From NCBI GenBank assembly GCA_964474695.1, contig CAYYTK010000006.1:1-64000 (forward strand): a stretch of 64,000 nt of DNA, read 5' to 3'. Under the pieces are notes generated by a model. The model had not been told where the DNA came from. It saw nothing but the letters and a program-made list of their open reading frames with translations, and did no database searches. The translations under genes and the position numbers were made by a program. Numbering within the stretch: the first letter of the stretch is position 1; every line of letters begins with the position of its first letter. Of this stretch, positions 26,203 through 34,941 are shown piece after piece. Origin of the DNA: DAOUBP01 sp964474695 (GTDB lineage: Bacteria; Chloroflexota; Anaerolineae; CG2-30-64-16).

Positions 26203-26961
26203 ATGCCAACCGTAACCTTCGCTGAGACGCTGGTCGAGCACCAGGCGCGCATTGGCCTCAGCTCACGGCGCATCAAGAACCTGCGCCGCATCCTGATCTT
26301 GCAGCACCAGGGACTCGTGCCCGCCGGTATTCGCGGCCAGATGGGCGACTCAAACGTTACCTGGGCCGATGTCAGGGCCGCCAGCGCCGATCTGGCCGCT
26401 GAGCTGCACGTCAGCCTGCTAGGCGCCCAGTATGTGCCGGACGACTTTCGCGTCTCGGCCGCGGCGAGCGCGGAACTCGCGCCGCTCAATAAGCACTTGA
26501 GCCATGCCAGCGCCAAGCGCGCCCGCGCGGCCGACGGCTATCTGCTCACCGTCCCCTATGGCTATCGTGCGGTCCCCGACGGGATCGCCGAGCTCGTGGC
26601 GCAGGAAGCCGCCGCGATCCGCACGGCCGTGGCCATGCAGATCGCGGGACGCAATATGGTCGCCATCGCGGCGCAGCTCAACGACCTGGGCTATCTGCCG
26701 CCACGCGGCAAGCAGTGGCGGAACGACACGGTGCGCGAGATCTTCCGGCGGCTGCCGGTCTATGCGGGCTTCACACTCTATCGCGGCGTCGCTAACAAGC
26801 AAGACTATTGGCACGGCGAGATCTTTGACGGCCGCCATGCGCCAATCATCACTCTGCCGGAGGCGCACGCGGCCCTCAGAATGCTGAAGCGCGACTTTGC
26901 CTGGGTCTACGTGCCAACCGAGCACTTATGGCAGCCTGGCCACGCTGGCCCGGTGGCCTAG
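26203..26961 (+). CDS. Recombinase-domain protein without a resolvase catalytic domain
   Basis: The 252-residue protein starts at ATG 26203 after AAAGGAG; a GTG at 25993 in the same frame would add 70 residues. From about residue 105 it matches the 'Recombinase' domain that follows the catalytic domain in large serine recombinases: GYRAVPDGIAELVAQEA, IAAQLNDLGYLPPRG and VREIFRRLPVYAGFTLYRG. No resolvase domain with the catalytic Ser is present. It may regulate or assist the full-length recombinase encoded 284 bases downstream, or be a remnant. Confidence 0.7.
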   Translation: MPTVTFAETLVEHQARIGLSSRRIKNLRRILILQHQGLVPAGIRGQMGDSNVTWADVRAASADLAAELHVSLLGAQYVPDDFRVSAAASAELAPLNKHLSHASAKRARAADGYLLTVPYGYRAVPDGIAELVAQEAAAIRTAVAMQIAGRNMVAIAAQLNDLGYLPPRGKQWRNDTVREIFRRLPVYAGFTLYRGVANKQDYWHGEIFDGRHAPIITLPEAHAALRMLKRDFAWVYVPTEHLWQPGHAGPVA

Positions 26962-27109
26962 GCAGGCCAAATGGGGAGTTGCCGCATGCCCATCACTGCG
27001 CCAACCCGGAGCGCCGAACTGGAGGCCCGGCTGCCGGCCGCTTTGGCTGCTGTGTTTGCGCTCGCGCGGCGCGCTTCCCGGAGCGTAATCCAAGCGCCAG
27101 CGCCACCCT

Positions 27110-27203
27110 GGCGCCGATCCAGGGCTGCACCAACAGCGATACGACCCTGCGCTACCTGCACCCGAACGCCCGGCAGCCGCAGCAGCAGGTCGCGGCGTTG
27201 TAG
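27110..27203 (+). pseudogene. C-terminal fragment of a tyrosine recombinase
   Basis: The frame ending at TAG 27201-27203 reads TNSDTTLRYLHPNARQPQQQ. This is the catalytic-Tyr helix of phage-type integrases (TTLRYLHP) with no upstream domain in frame. It is a leftover between the recombinase-domain gene and the serine recombinase. Confidence 0.6.
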
Positions 27204-27244
27204 CGTGTTTGCCCGCGCCGCGCGGCCGCCCAGGCAGCAGGATC

Positions 27245-28840
27245 ATGGCTAGACGCGCCTTGCTGTATGCCCGGGTGTCCGGCGACGACCGCCACCGCGA
27301 GGACCGCAACCTGCTCGGCCAGCTGGCCATGTGTCGCGAATACGCCGAGTCGCACAGCTACGAGATCGTCGAGGAGCTGGCCGAGGATGACCGGGGGGCG
27401 TCCGGCGCGGCGTTCGAGCTGCCGCAGCTGAATCGCGTGCGCGAGCTGGCGCGCGCCCGCGCCTATGACGTGCTGATCACGCGCGAGATCGACCGCCTGA
27501 GCCGCAGCCTCGCCAAACAGTTATTCGTCGAGGAGGAGCTGCGGCACTGCGGCGTCGAGCTGGAGTACGTGCTGGGCGAGTACCCCGACACGCCCGAAGG
27601 CAGCCTGATGAAGAACGTGCGCGCGGCCGTCGCGGAGTTCGAGCGCCTGAAGATCAGCGAGCGCATGGTGCGGGGCCGGGTGCAAAAGATCAAGGCCGGC
27701 CACGTCCTGGCGACCGGCCGGGAACCCTACGGCTACCGTTTCGCCGTGCAGGAGGGCCGGTCGACCCTGGCGATCTACGAACCTGAGGCGGCCATCGTGC
27801 GTCTGGTTTTCCAGTGGTACATCGAGGGCGATGAGAATGGGCAGCCGATCAGTATCTATGCGATTCAAAAGCGGCTGAGCGAGCTGCAGGTGCCCACCTA
27901 CGCCGACACCCGGCCCGGTCGCCTGCCCAAGATGCGCGCCTTCGGCCAGTGGTGCCGCGGGCCCATCGATCGCATGCTGAAAAACGAGGTCTACGCTGGC
28001 GTGTGGCACTACCGCCGGAGCGAACTCCAGAACGGCCACCGCGTGCCGCGCCCGGTCGAGGAGCACCTGGCAGTGGCGGTGCCCGCCATTGTCGCCCGCG
28101 CCACCTGGGAACGGGCGCAACAGCGACGGGCGGCCCGCCGGGACGACAGGCAGGGCCACACGAAGTACGAGTATCTGCTCCGACGGCGTCTCTGGTGCGG
28201 CCATTGCGGGACCAAACTCATGGCCGAGACAACCAAGAACCGCTATGGCACGCGCTATCGCTACTACCGCTGCCCGGCCAGTTTCGGCGGCCTCCCCATG
28301 CTGGCGCACCGCTGCACCGCGCCGCACTTCCGGGCCGATCGCGTGGAGAAGCTGGTGTGGGGCTGGGCGCGCGCGCTGCTGCTGGAACCGGAGGCGCTGC
28401 GGGAGGGCCTGGCCGCGTTGGAAAGCGAGCAGGAACGCCAGCAAGTACCCCTGCGGGAGCGCCTGGCCGCAGTCGAGCGGACACAGGTGGAGCACAAGGC
28501 GCAGCTCAGCCGCCTGCTGGACCTCTACCTGGCCGGCAACGTGCCGCAGGAGCTGCTCGAAGAGCGCAGCGTCAGGCTGAACCAGGCGCTGACAGCGTTG
28601 GAACTGGAACGCCTGAGTCTGGTCGCACGTCTCGAAGCGCAGCCGACGCGGCAGGATCATCTGGCGAACTTCTTCACGTTCGCAGAACAGATCAAATCGC
28701 GCCTGCCGGCTGCCGAAACGGACTTCGAGTTCCGGCGCTTTGTGATCGAGATGCTGGAGATTACCGCCACATTGACGGTGGTGGATGGGGAGAAGGTCGT
28801 GGATGTCGCTTGTTTGGTGGGGCAAAAAAGGTTATGGTAA
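27245..28840 (+). CDS. Large serine recombinase
   Basis: The 531-residue protein starts at ATG 27245. The N-terminal resolvase domain has LLYARVSGDDR with the catalytic Ser at about residue 10, VLITREIDRLSR (the Arg-rich active site) and SLMKNVRAAVAEFERLKISERM. A Recombinase domain follows (PYGYRF, AIQKRLSELQVPTY, MLKNEVYAGVWHYRR). Then come a zinc ribbon with CGHCGTKL and later cysteines (YRCPA..HRC) and a coiled-coil region near residues 390-460, as in phage-type integrases. It integrates or excises the surrounding element by site-specific recombination. Its stop is about 10 bases from the point where the neighbouring surface-protein gene loses its reading, so the attachment site is probably there. 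Confidence 0.9.
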   Translation: MARRALLYARVSGDDRHREDRNLLGQLAMCREYAESHSYEIVEELAEDDRGASGAAFELPQLNRVRELARARAYDVLITREIDRLSRSLAKQLFVEEELRHCGVELEYVLGEYPDTPEGSLMKNVRAAVAEFERLKISERMVRGRVQKIKAGHVLATGREPYGYRFAVQEGRSTLAIYEPEAAIVRLVFQWYIEGDENGQPISIYAIQKRLSELQVPTYADTRPGRLPKMRAFGQWCRGPIDRMLKNEVYAGVWHYRRSELQNGHRVPRPVEEHLAVAVPAIVARATWERAQQRRAARRDDRQGHTKYEYLLRRRLWCGHCGTKLMAETTKNRYGTRYRYYRCPASFGGLPMLAHRCTAPHFRADRVEKLVWGWARALLLEPEALREGLAALESEQERQQVPLRERLAAVERTQVEHKAQLSRLLDLYLAGNVPQELLEERSVRLNQALTALELERLSLVARLEAQPTRQDHLANFFTFAEQIKSRLPAAETDFEFRRFVIEMLEITATLTVVDGEKVVDVACLVGQKRLW

Positions 28841-31438
28841 CGTACACTTCCACTCGTCGTAGGCATCAACCGTCCCGTTTCCGTCCCAGTCGACCAGATC
28901 AGGCCGCGGCAGCAGCTCATTGAGCCGCACGGGGGGCAGCAGCGCCGGCAGCGAGGTCGCCGTGGGCGAGAACGTGGCGGCAGGCGTGGGCGTTAAGGTG
29001 CTGTCAGGAGTCACAGTAACGGTGTACGTCGCCGGGGGCGTTACGGTTGCGCTGGCGGTCGGCGTGGGGCTGGCGCCCGGGATAGCGGTCGGCGCAGGGG
29101 TCGGGGTTGGAACTTGCTCGCCGAAGACGAGCCCCAGGCGCATGCCGCCGGGGGGCAGGGACGCCGTGACCTGATCGGGTGTCGTGCTGGTGTACCCTTC
29201 GGGCTGGGTCTCGATCACCTGGTACGTGTCGGCGGGCAGATCATAGAAGCCGTACCAACCGCTGGGGTAGGTGCGCTGGAAGCTGGCGAGGCCCCCCCGT
29301 CCCGCGCCGCGCACGGCGATCAGCACCCCGCCGATGCCCAGCTCGATCTCGTCAAGATCGCGGCGGCCATTCCCGTTGCGGTCCTCGAAAACATACCCTT
29401 CAATTCTCGCCGTATGGTTCGCGGCGCCCGGCGAGCCCGCATCGCCCATGCTGCCGGGCCAGTGCACGATCGCTGTGCGCCAGTTGCCGCCCGCATTGTT
29501 GTCGGCATCCGGCTGAATCAACATCATCGATGCGCCCGTGGGCGCGGGGAAGATCGCGCCGCCATCGTAAGCCACCCGATCGATCTCAGCTCCCGACGGG
29601 TCCAGCAAAATGATCTCGTCCGCCCCGTTGCCCAGGACCACGCCGGTATAGCGGTAGGCCACGTTGAGCCCACCGTTCACAGCCGGATTTGTGTTGCGCC
29701 CCAGCACGAGGTAGCCGCCGGCCGGAAGCCACAGCGGCCCGCCGTTGGCGATCCGGTGGTGATCCGAACCGTCATCCTTGATCGTCCACCCGTTGAGGTC
29801 GATTGCCTGATCGGTGGCATTGTAGACCTCGAACCATTCGCCGTCCTGGTCCGGCACGGCTGCGGGATTCTGCATGATCTCATTGATGACGACGTCGCCG
29901 GGATGGGCGGGAAAGGGGGTGGGTGTGGGGGTAAAGGTGGGCGCGGGGGTGGGGCTGGTTGGCGGCGCGGCGGTGGGCGTCAGCGTCCGCGTGGCGGTGG
30001 GCGTCGGCGTCGCGGCCCCCGGCGTCCCCGGCCCACCGGGATTCGGAAATGCCTGGACTGCCCAATCGGCCGCCGTATCGGTGTCGAGCCACGATGGCAC
30101 CCGCGCCAGTGACTGGCCGGGCGCGACCCCCGGGCACGGCGGATCGAAGGCATCGGCATTGGCGTCGTAACTCATGGCGTCGATCACCGCACCGTCCGGC
30201 GCGCTGAGACGCACCACATCCCCGGTGTTGCCCAGCCCGTTGCCGATGGCATCCTCCAGCGCCACCAGGTTCCCAATAAAATCGGGATGGTTCTCCAGGA
30301 AGCCGGCCGCCGTCGCAGCGATCACCAGGTAGCCGCCGGCCGGCAGCTCGAACGCCGGGAGCCCATCCTGTCCGCCATTGTCGCCGATCCGCCAGCCGGC
30401 CAGGTCCACGGTTTGGCCGGTCGGGTTAAAGATCTCAACCCACTCCCAGGCGCTGTCCGGCCCGTCCTGCGGCGCATCATACAGCACTTCGCTGAGCAGC
30501 AGGTGCGGTCCCACCGGCGCGCCGGTGGGGGTGGCCGTCGCGGTGAGCTCCGCGGTGGGCGTCGCGGTGCCAGTAGCGGTTGGTTCGGGGGTGGACGTCG
30601 CGGTTGAGGTGGACGTCGCGGTTGAGGTGCCCGTTGCTGTGGCGCTGGCCGCAGGTGCAATCGTCAGGTACGGGGTGGCGGTCGGCGTATCGGTCGCGAG
30701 CGGGGGTGTTGTTTCGGTCGGAGTGGCCGTTGCGGCCGGAAACTCGGTCAGGGTCGGCGTGAAGGTCAGGGTGATGGTCGGCGTGCCGGTGCGCGTAGAC
30801 GTCGGGGTCGGGAGAGGGGAGGGCGTAGAGGTCGCGGTGGGGGTCGCCGCAGGCGGCGCGCCGGCGCTGCCGGGGTTGGGAAACTCCTGGGCGGACCAGT
30901 CGGCCGCGCTATCGGTGTCCCGGTCAGGGGGCGTCCTTGCCAGCGACTGGCCCTCGGGCACATCAGGGCAGGGCGGGTCAAATGCCGTGACATCCTCGCC
31001 GTAGCTCATCGCGTCCTGCAATCCCCCGGACGCGTCAACCAGCAGCACGCGGTCGCTTTCATTGCCGAGGCCGTTGCCGATCGCACCGCCCAAAGCGACC
31101 AGGTTGCCCGTAAAATCGGGATAGTTGATGCGAAATGCCTCCTCCTGCGCCGCGACGACCAGATACTCGCCCGGTGCGAGCAGGAAATCCGGGATCGCAT
31201 CCTGGCTGGCGTTATCCACCAGTTTCCAACCGGCCAAATCCAGGCTTGCATCCGTGGCATTGAAGAGCTCGACCCACTCGCCGCCCGGCTCCTCGCCGAT
31301 AGGATCATACATCACTTCACTGAGCAGCAGGTGATCCGCGGCCTGGCCGCTTACAAAGACAGGCAGCAGCGCCAGCGTCAGGAGGGAGGCAGACGCCAGG
31401 CCGAGAGGCAGAAACCAGGCGGAACGGAAAGAAGGCAC
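28832..31438 (-). CDS. Secreted lamin-tail-domain surface protein, 3'-truncated
   Basis: The 868-residue protein has a signal peptide (SAWFLPLGLASASLLTLAL). Three lamin-tail domains start at LLLSEVMYDPIGEE (about residue 37), LLLSEVLYD (about 318) and VVINEIMQNP (about 545). They are separated by Thr-Pro-rich linkers. An SdrD-B-like domain follows (IEGYVFEDRNGNGRRDLDE, near residue 710), then another linker. The start of a fourth lamin-tail unit, VRLNELLPRPDLVDWDGNG..DEW, breaks off into KCTLP and a stop. In the other units the residues after EW are VELFN, VEIFN or FEVYN, so the gene has lost its end exactly at the serine recombinase boundary. It is probably cell-surface or secreted. Confidence 0.85.
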   Translation of the reverse strand: MPSFRSAWFLPLGLASASLLTLALLPVFVSGQAADHLLLSEVMYDPIGEEPGGEWVELFNATDASLDLAGWKLVDNASQDAIPDFLLAPGEYLVVAAQEEAFRINYPDFTGNLVALGGAIGNGLGNESDRVLLVDASGGLQDAMSYGEDVTAFDPPCPDVPEGQSLARTPPDRDTDSAADWSAQEFPNPGSAGAPPAATPTATSTPSPLPTPTSTRTGTPTITLTFTPTLTEFPAATATPTETTPPLATDTPTATPYLTIAPAASATATGTSTATSTSTATSTPEPTATGTATPTAELTATATPTGAPVGPHLLLSEVLYDAPQDGPDSAWEWVEIFNPTGQTVDLAGWRIGDNGGQDGLPAFELPAGGYLVIAATAAGFLENHPDFIGNLVALEDAIGNGLGNTGDVVRLSAPDGAVIDAMSYDANADAFDPPCPGVAPGQSLARVPSWLDTDTAADWAVQAFPNPGGPGTPGAATPTPTATRTLTPTAAPPTSPTPAPTFTPTPTPFPAHPGDVVINEIMQNPAAVPDQDGEWFEVYNATDQAIDLNGWTIKDDGSDHHRIANGGPLWLPAGGYLVLGRNTNPAVNGGLNVAYRYTGVVLGNGADEIILLDPSGAEIDRVAYDGGAIFPAPTGASMMLIQPDADNNAGGNWRTAIVHWPGSMGDAGSPGAANHTARIEGYVFEDRNGNGRRDLDEIELGIGGVLIAVRGAGRGGLASFQRTYPSGWYGFYDLPADTYQVIETQPEGYTSTTPDQVTASLPPGGMRLGLVFGEQVPTPTPAPTAIPGASPTPTASATVTPPATYTVTVTPDSTLTPTPAATFSPTATSLPALLPPVRLNELLPRPDLVDWDGNGTVDAYDEWKCTLP

Positions 31439-31574
31439 AGCCGCACCTCCTTCAATTGCACAACTGGCAGCCGGGTGGAAAAGCGTGTAGACAGAGGAGC
31501 CTTACGCGCATTATACGCGCGCGCCGCAAGCGGTGTCAATAGCCAAAACGCTCAGTGTCAGTGTTATTAAGCCA

Positions 31575-31600
31575 AAATCGCCGCCCGGGGGCGGCGATTT
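31575..31600 (-). terminator. Terminator of rpoD
   Basis: An 11-bp perfect stem AAATCGCCGCC/GGCGGCGATTT with loop CGGG. Reading leftward it ends GGCGATTTTGGC, a short T-run. It lies 29 bases after the rpoD stop. Confidence 0.75.
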
Positions 31601-31628
31601 CATGGTATTGGGAGCAGAGCGTGTGGGG

Positions 31629-32846
31629 TCAGCTCAGATAGTCGCGCAGCTTGCGGCTCCGGCTGGGGTGGCGCAGCCGGCCCAGCGCCTGGGCTTCGAT
31701 CTGGCGGATGCGCTCGCGCGTCACACCGAACTTCTTGCCGACCTCTTCCAAGGTATAGGAATAGCCGTCCACCAGGCCGAAGCGCAACTGCAAAATGCGC
31801 ACCTCGCGCGGGGTTAACGACTCAAAAATCTCGTCGATCACCTGCCGCAGCATGGTCTGGGAGGCGGAATCGGTGGGGCTCTCCGCTGCTTCGTCCTCGA
31901 TGAAGTCGCCGAGATAGCTGTCTTCCTCTTCGCCCACCGGCATTTCCAGCGAGAGAGGACGTTGCGAGACCCGGATGATCTGCTCAACCTTGCGCGGCGG
32001 CACGCCGAGCCGGTCGGCGATCTCCTCGTTGGTGGGATCGCGGCCCAACTCCTGCACCAATTGGCGACTGGTGCGGGTCAAGCGATTGATTTGCTCATAC
32101 ATGTGGACCGGCACACGGATGGTGCGGCCCTGGTCCGCAATCGCCCGGGTCACCGCCTGGCGAATCCACCACGTTGCATAGGTGCTGAACTTGTAGCCCC
32201 GGCGGTAATCGAACTTCTTGACAGCGCGGATCAGGCCGATGTTGCCTTCCTGGATCAGGTCCAGGAAGGGCACGCCGCGGCCGACATACTTCTTGGCTAC
32301 GCTGACCACCAGGCGGGAATTGGCCTTGATCAGGTGCTCTTGCGCGGCCTGGCCATCCTTGACCCCCAGCAACAGCCTGTCGCGCTCATCCAGATCTTCC
32401 ACGCCCATCGTCAGCCGCTGCCGCGACTCACGGCCGCGTTCCATCCGCTTAGCCAGTGAGACCTCTTCCTCAGCCGTCAACAGGGGGACGCGGCCGATCT
32501 CTTTCAGGTAAAGGCTGATGGAATCATCGATATCGATCAAGGACAGGTCAATGTCCATCGCGGCCGCCTCGCCAGTCTCCTCATCGGCCGCGGCTCCGCC
32601 TTCTTCCTCGCGGAAAGCGCTCACCTCAATGCCATGTTCGAAAAGGCTGGCGAACAGATCCTCGAGCTGCTCCATGCTCGCTTCGGCCTCAGGGAAAGCA
32701 TTGAGGACATCATCATAGGTCACGAAACCCTGGTCGCGTCCCAGAAGCACCAGTTGCGCAGTCACCTCGGCCGAACGTTGCGCGGTCCGGTCTTGTGTCT
32801 CCTCTTCGGGCAACAATTCGTTGTCGTCATCCACTAGTGCGCTCAT
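31629..32846 (-). CDS. rpoD: Primary RNA polymerase sigma factor RpoD
   Basis: The 405-residue housekeeping sigma factor starts at ATG 32846 after TAAGGAG. An acidic N-terminal region (short region 1.1) is followed by region 1.2 (DSISLYLKEIGRVPLLTAEEE) and region 2 with LIQEGNIGLIRAVKKFDY and FSTYATWWIRQAVTRAI, which bind the -10 element. Region 3 (IRVPVHM, ELGRDPTNEEIA) and region 4 (TLEEVGKKFGVTRERIRQIE, -35 recognition) complete it. All elements are intact, consistent with the TTGACA/TATAAT promoters seen throughout the window. Confidence 0.97.
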   Translation of the reverse strand: MSALVDDDNELLPEEETQDRTAQRSAEVTAQLVLLGRDQGFVTYDDVLNAFPEAEASMEQLEDLFASLFEHGIEVSAFREEEGGAAADEETGEAAAMDIDLSLIDIDDSISLYLKEIGRVPLLTAEEEVSLAKRMERGRESRQRLTMGVEDLDERDRLLLGVKDGQAAQEHLIKANSRLVVSVAKKYVGRGVPFLDLIQEGNIGLIRAVKKFDYRRGYKFSTYATWWIRQAVTRAIADQGRTIRVPVHMYEQINRLTRTSRQLVQELGRDPTNEEIADRLGVPPRKVEQIIRVSQRPLSLEMPVGEEEDSYLGDFIEDEAAESPTDSASQTMLRQVIDEIFESLTPREVRILQLRFGLVDGYSYTLEEVGKKFGVTRERIRQIEAQALGRLRHPSRSRKLRDYLS

Positions 32847-32943
32847 GGCACACTCCTTAATGGGTGTTCAATGGCCCAGGTACGAAATCGGTTCCGGACA
32901 CCCTGATCTGATTGTACTATTCCCGGCAGCACTTAAAGTAATC

Positions 32944-33921
32944 TTAACTACCGATTTCAAGATAGCCTGGCTTAATCGGCGTCTTGAAATCGTAGATCCC
33001 ATCAGAGATACCCCAAACAGCGCCGCAACCGGCGCACGTCAGCGTCTCCGGCGCCTCTTGCAGCGCCCGGCCGGCACAGGTCGGGCAGCGGAACGGGCTG
33101 CCCGGCGCGGCAGCGCCTTGCCCGGCAACCTGCGTGCGCAAGAAGACGCTGGGGGTGAGCTTCCAGGCTGCGCCGACGCCCTGGACCAGGCCGTCGGCAG
33201 CCGCCAATGGCTGCGGCGGAATGATGCGTTTGAGGACCGGATCGCGAAAGTGAGAAACGGCCCGTCCGGCCTCCAGCGAGAAACCCGCGCGATGCAATTC
33301 CTGGGCTATCCAGTCCGGATGAAAATCGAAGTTCAGGCGGGCAAACTCATAGGGCTCGAGGGTAAAAGGCGACCACTGCTGGCGGCGCAGAAGGTAACGA
33401 GCAATCGCTTTGATGTTGCGCTTATTGGCGTATTCAAGCAAATAGGTTCCACCAGGCCTCAACACAGCGGCGATTTGCCGCATGGCCGCTGCCACATCTG
33501 CAACATGATGCAGCACACGGACCATGACAACCGTGTCGCAACTGCCTGGGGCCAGTGGTAGGTTGTAAAGATCTGCGGCCACGTACCGATAACGGTCCGA
33601 TCTCCCGAGGCGCTCTTGCGCTTCGCGCAGCCCCGAAATCGCATAATCCAGGAGGATGATTTGGTCGTAACCCTGATACAGATCTACCAGGCGACCGAAT
33701 CCCGCCCCTACTTCCAGAAGGCGGCCCCCACTCGCCGGCAGCAGGCTGCGTATGGCGATACGCTCAGCGAGATCTTCGTATTCCCGGCCCTTGCCTTTCC
33801 AGAATCTGGCATAATAGCTCGTGCCTTCATAGTCGCAGATCGCTCGATTTCGATCCAAGATGCGCTCCGCTGCTTTGTCTGCTATTGTTTCACGTGAAAC
33901 AATAGCGCTAACAGCCGCCAT
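32944..33921 (-). CDS. SAM-dependent methyltransferase with zinc-ribbon C-terminus
   Basis: The 325-residue protein has LLEVGAGFGRLVDLY (SAM motif I) near residue 70, RYVAADLYNLPLAPGSCDTVVM (motifs II-III) and VLHHVADVAAAMRQIAAVLRPGG (motif IV). A Trm112-like zinc ribbon near 285-310 has cysteine pairs FRCPTC and LTCAGC. The substrate is unknown. ATG 33921 has its GGAG directly against the start codon. A TTG at 33858 has GGAG at good spacing and would place the parS palindrome (33883-33904) upstream of the gene, so the true start is uncertain. Confidence 0.8.
   Translation of the reverse strand: MAAVSAIVSRETIADKAAERILDRNRAICDYEGTSYYARFWKGKGREYEDLAERIAIRSLLPASGGRLLEVGAGFGRLVDLYQGYDQIILLDYAISGLREAQERLGRSDRYRYVAADLYNLPLAPGSCDTVVMVRVLHHVADVAAAMRQIAAVLRPGGTYLLEYANKRNIKAIARYLLRRQQWSPFTLEPYEFARLNFDFHPDWIAQELHRAGFSLEAGRAVSHFRDPVLKRIIPPQPLAAADGLVQGVGAAWKLTPSVFLRTQVAGQGAAAPGSPFRCPTCAGRALQEAPETLTCAGCGAVWGISDGIYDFKTPIKPGYLEIGS
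33883..33904. promoter_or_regulatory. parS-type ParB binding site
   Basis: TGTTTCACGTGAAACA at 33886-33901 is a perfect 16-bp palindrome matching the conserved bacterial parS consensus, and the symmetry extends to 22 bp. ParB nucleates at such sites to segregate the origin region. parA/parB are not in the window. The site lies at the 5' end of the methyltransferase gene, 1 kb from rpoD. Confidence 0.85.
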
Positions 33922-33937
33922 CTCCTACATTAAGAAA

Positions 33938-33960
33938 GGGCGGTGGCTAACCCACCGCCC
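33938..33960 (-). terminator. Terminator of infA
   Basis: GGGCGGTGG/CCACCGCCC with a 5-base loop. Reading leftward it is followed by TTTCTTAATG. It lies 132 bases after the infA stop. Confidence 0.75.
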
Positions 33961-34091
33961 GTTACGGCTTGCGCTGTCGCGACATTATTATAACACGCCC
34001 TGTCAACCCCCCGTACGGTCAATTAACCGACAGGAGAATTTACGCAAAAACGGGCGCGGTCACCAAACTTCGCACGAGCGTGATGATCCCC

Positions 34092-34328
34092 TCATGCGCC
34101 GCTTGGATTGCGATGGCGGTATACGATTCGCCCCTTGGTCAAATCGTAGGGTGACAGCTCGACCCGGACCCGATCGCCAAGCAGGACGCGGATATAGTAC
34201 TTGCGCATCTTGCCCGACAGGTACGCCAGCACCTCGGGGCCATTCTCAAGCCGCACCCGGAAAGTCGTGTTAGGCAATGCCTCCACAACCTTGCCATCTA
34301 GGGTCAGCTTTTCTTCCTGCTTAGCCAT
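34092..34328 (-). CDS. infA: Translation initiation factor IF-1
   Basis: The 78-residue protein starts at ATG 34328 (AAGG upstream). It is a single OB-fold of the S1 type: LDGKVVEALPNTTFRVRLENG, VLAYLSGKMRKYYIRVLLGDRV and RVELSPYDLTKGRIVYRH, colinear with IF-1 (usually 72 residues). It binds the A site of the 30S subunit during initiation. It is downstream of rpsU on the same strand but 142 bases away, with a palindromic repeat in between. Confidence 0.97.
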   Translation of the reverse strand: MAKQEEKLTLDGKVVEALPNTTFRVRLENGPEVLAYLSGKMRKYYIRVLLGDRVRVELSPYDLTKGRIVYRHRNPSGA

Positions 34329-34383
34329 GCATACTTACCTTAATGATGTTACCTTCCGCACAATGCCAGAAAGATGGGTGTTG

Positions 34384-34416
34384 AGAGACCCGATTCCTTG
34401 TAGAAACCGGGTCTCT
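34384..34416. repeat. Palindromic dispersed repeat between rpsU and infA
   Basis: AGAGACCCG (34384-34392) and CGGGTCTCT (34408-34416) form a 9-bp stem around a loop that contains GAAACCGGG. It belongs to the same GAAACCGGGTTTC-like family as the repeats at 50795 and 51216, though less perfect. Confidence 0.5.
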
Positions 34417-34470
34417 GGGTCTCATGATACCGGACGGTCAGGATAGACGGGGGTCGCGTTGCCTTGGCGC

Positions 34471-34683
34471 CTAGCGCATGCTCTCGCGGCCCTCGCGGCG
34501 CCGCTGAGCCTGACGCGCCTTGCGAATCGCCTTCTGTTTCTTCAGCCGGCGCAGCTCGCTCGGTGGGGTGAACCAGCGCTTCTTGCGCACGGTCGGCAGG
34601 ATACGCTCCTTCATCACCTCCTTGCGGAAGCGCTTCAACAGCGACTCCTGGGTCTCACCTGCCCGCAACATGACGGTTGCCAT
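34471..34683 (-). CDS. rpsU: 30S ribosomal protein bS21
   Basis: The 70-residue basic protein starts at ATG 34683 with GGGAGGTGAGG upstream. VMLRAGETQESLLKRFRKEV is the typical bS21 N-terminus, followed by the very basic helix RRLKKQKAIRKARQAQRRREGRE. It is a small-subunit protein near the anti-Shine-Dalgarno end of 16S rRNA. It has its own promoter (34870-34898). A small hairpin CCTCACC/GGTGAGG (34740-34757) in its roughly 180-base leader may be regulatory. Confidence 0.95.
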   Translation of the reverse strand: MATVMLRAGETQESLLKRFRKEVMKERILPTVRKKRWFTPPSELRRLKKQKAIRKARQAQRRREGRESMR

Positions 34684-34869
34684 CTAACCTCACCTCCCTC
34701 CTCTTCTTGTTCGCCCATCCCCTTCTTAACAACACGAAACCTCACCTTACGGTGAGGCCCACAACGACATCAGGCAAAGCTCCCAGGAAAATCTCTCCTC
34801 ATGCACCTCTTCGGTTCATTCCATGGACGCTCCTGCCAGAGAAAAGCGTGCTGCTTTTGGGCCGCCAAG

Positions 34870-34898
34870 AGTATAACGTAACACGCGACAGATGTCAA
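34870..34898 (-). promoter_or_regulatory. Promoter of rpsU
   Basis: Reading leftward: TTGACA (34898-34893), a 17-base spacer and TATACT (34875-34870), a near-consensus promoter. Its -35 hexamer begins inside the T-run of the terminator of the preceding operon. Confidence 0.8.
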
Positions 34899-34928
34899 AA
34901 AAGCGGACATAACTGCAAACCTGTCCGC
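34897..34928 (-). terminator. Terminator of the moxR-rsmI-DUF58-DUF4129 operon
   Basis: Reading leftward: GCGGACA (34928-34922), loop, TGTCCGC (34909-34903), then TTTTTT. It begins 14 bases after the DUF4129 stop, and the T-run continues directly into the TTGACA of the rpsU promoter. Confidence 0.8.
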
Positions 34929-34941
34929 ACCCAAAACCCGC

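Noticed and set aside
26985..27252. Gene between the recombinase-domain protein and the serine recombinase
   Set aside because: The open frame overlaps the serine recombinase start, lacks a ribosome site, and a different frame there reads as an integrase fragment.
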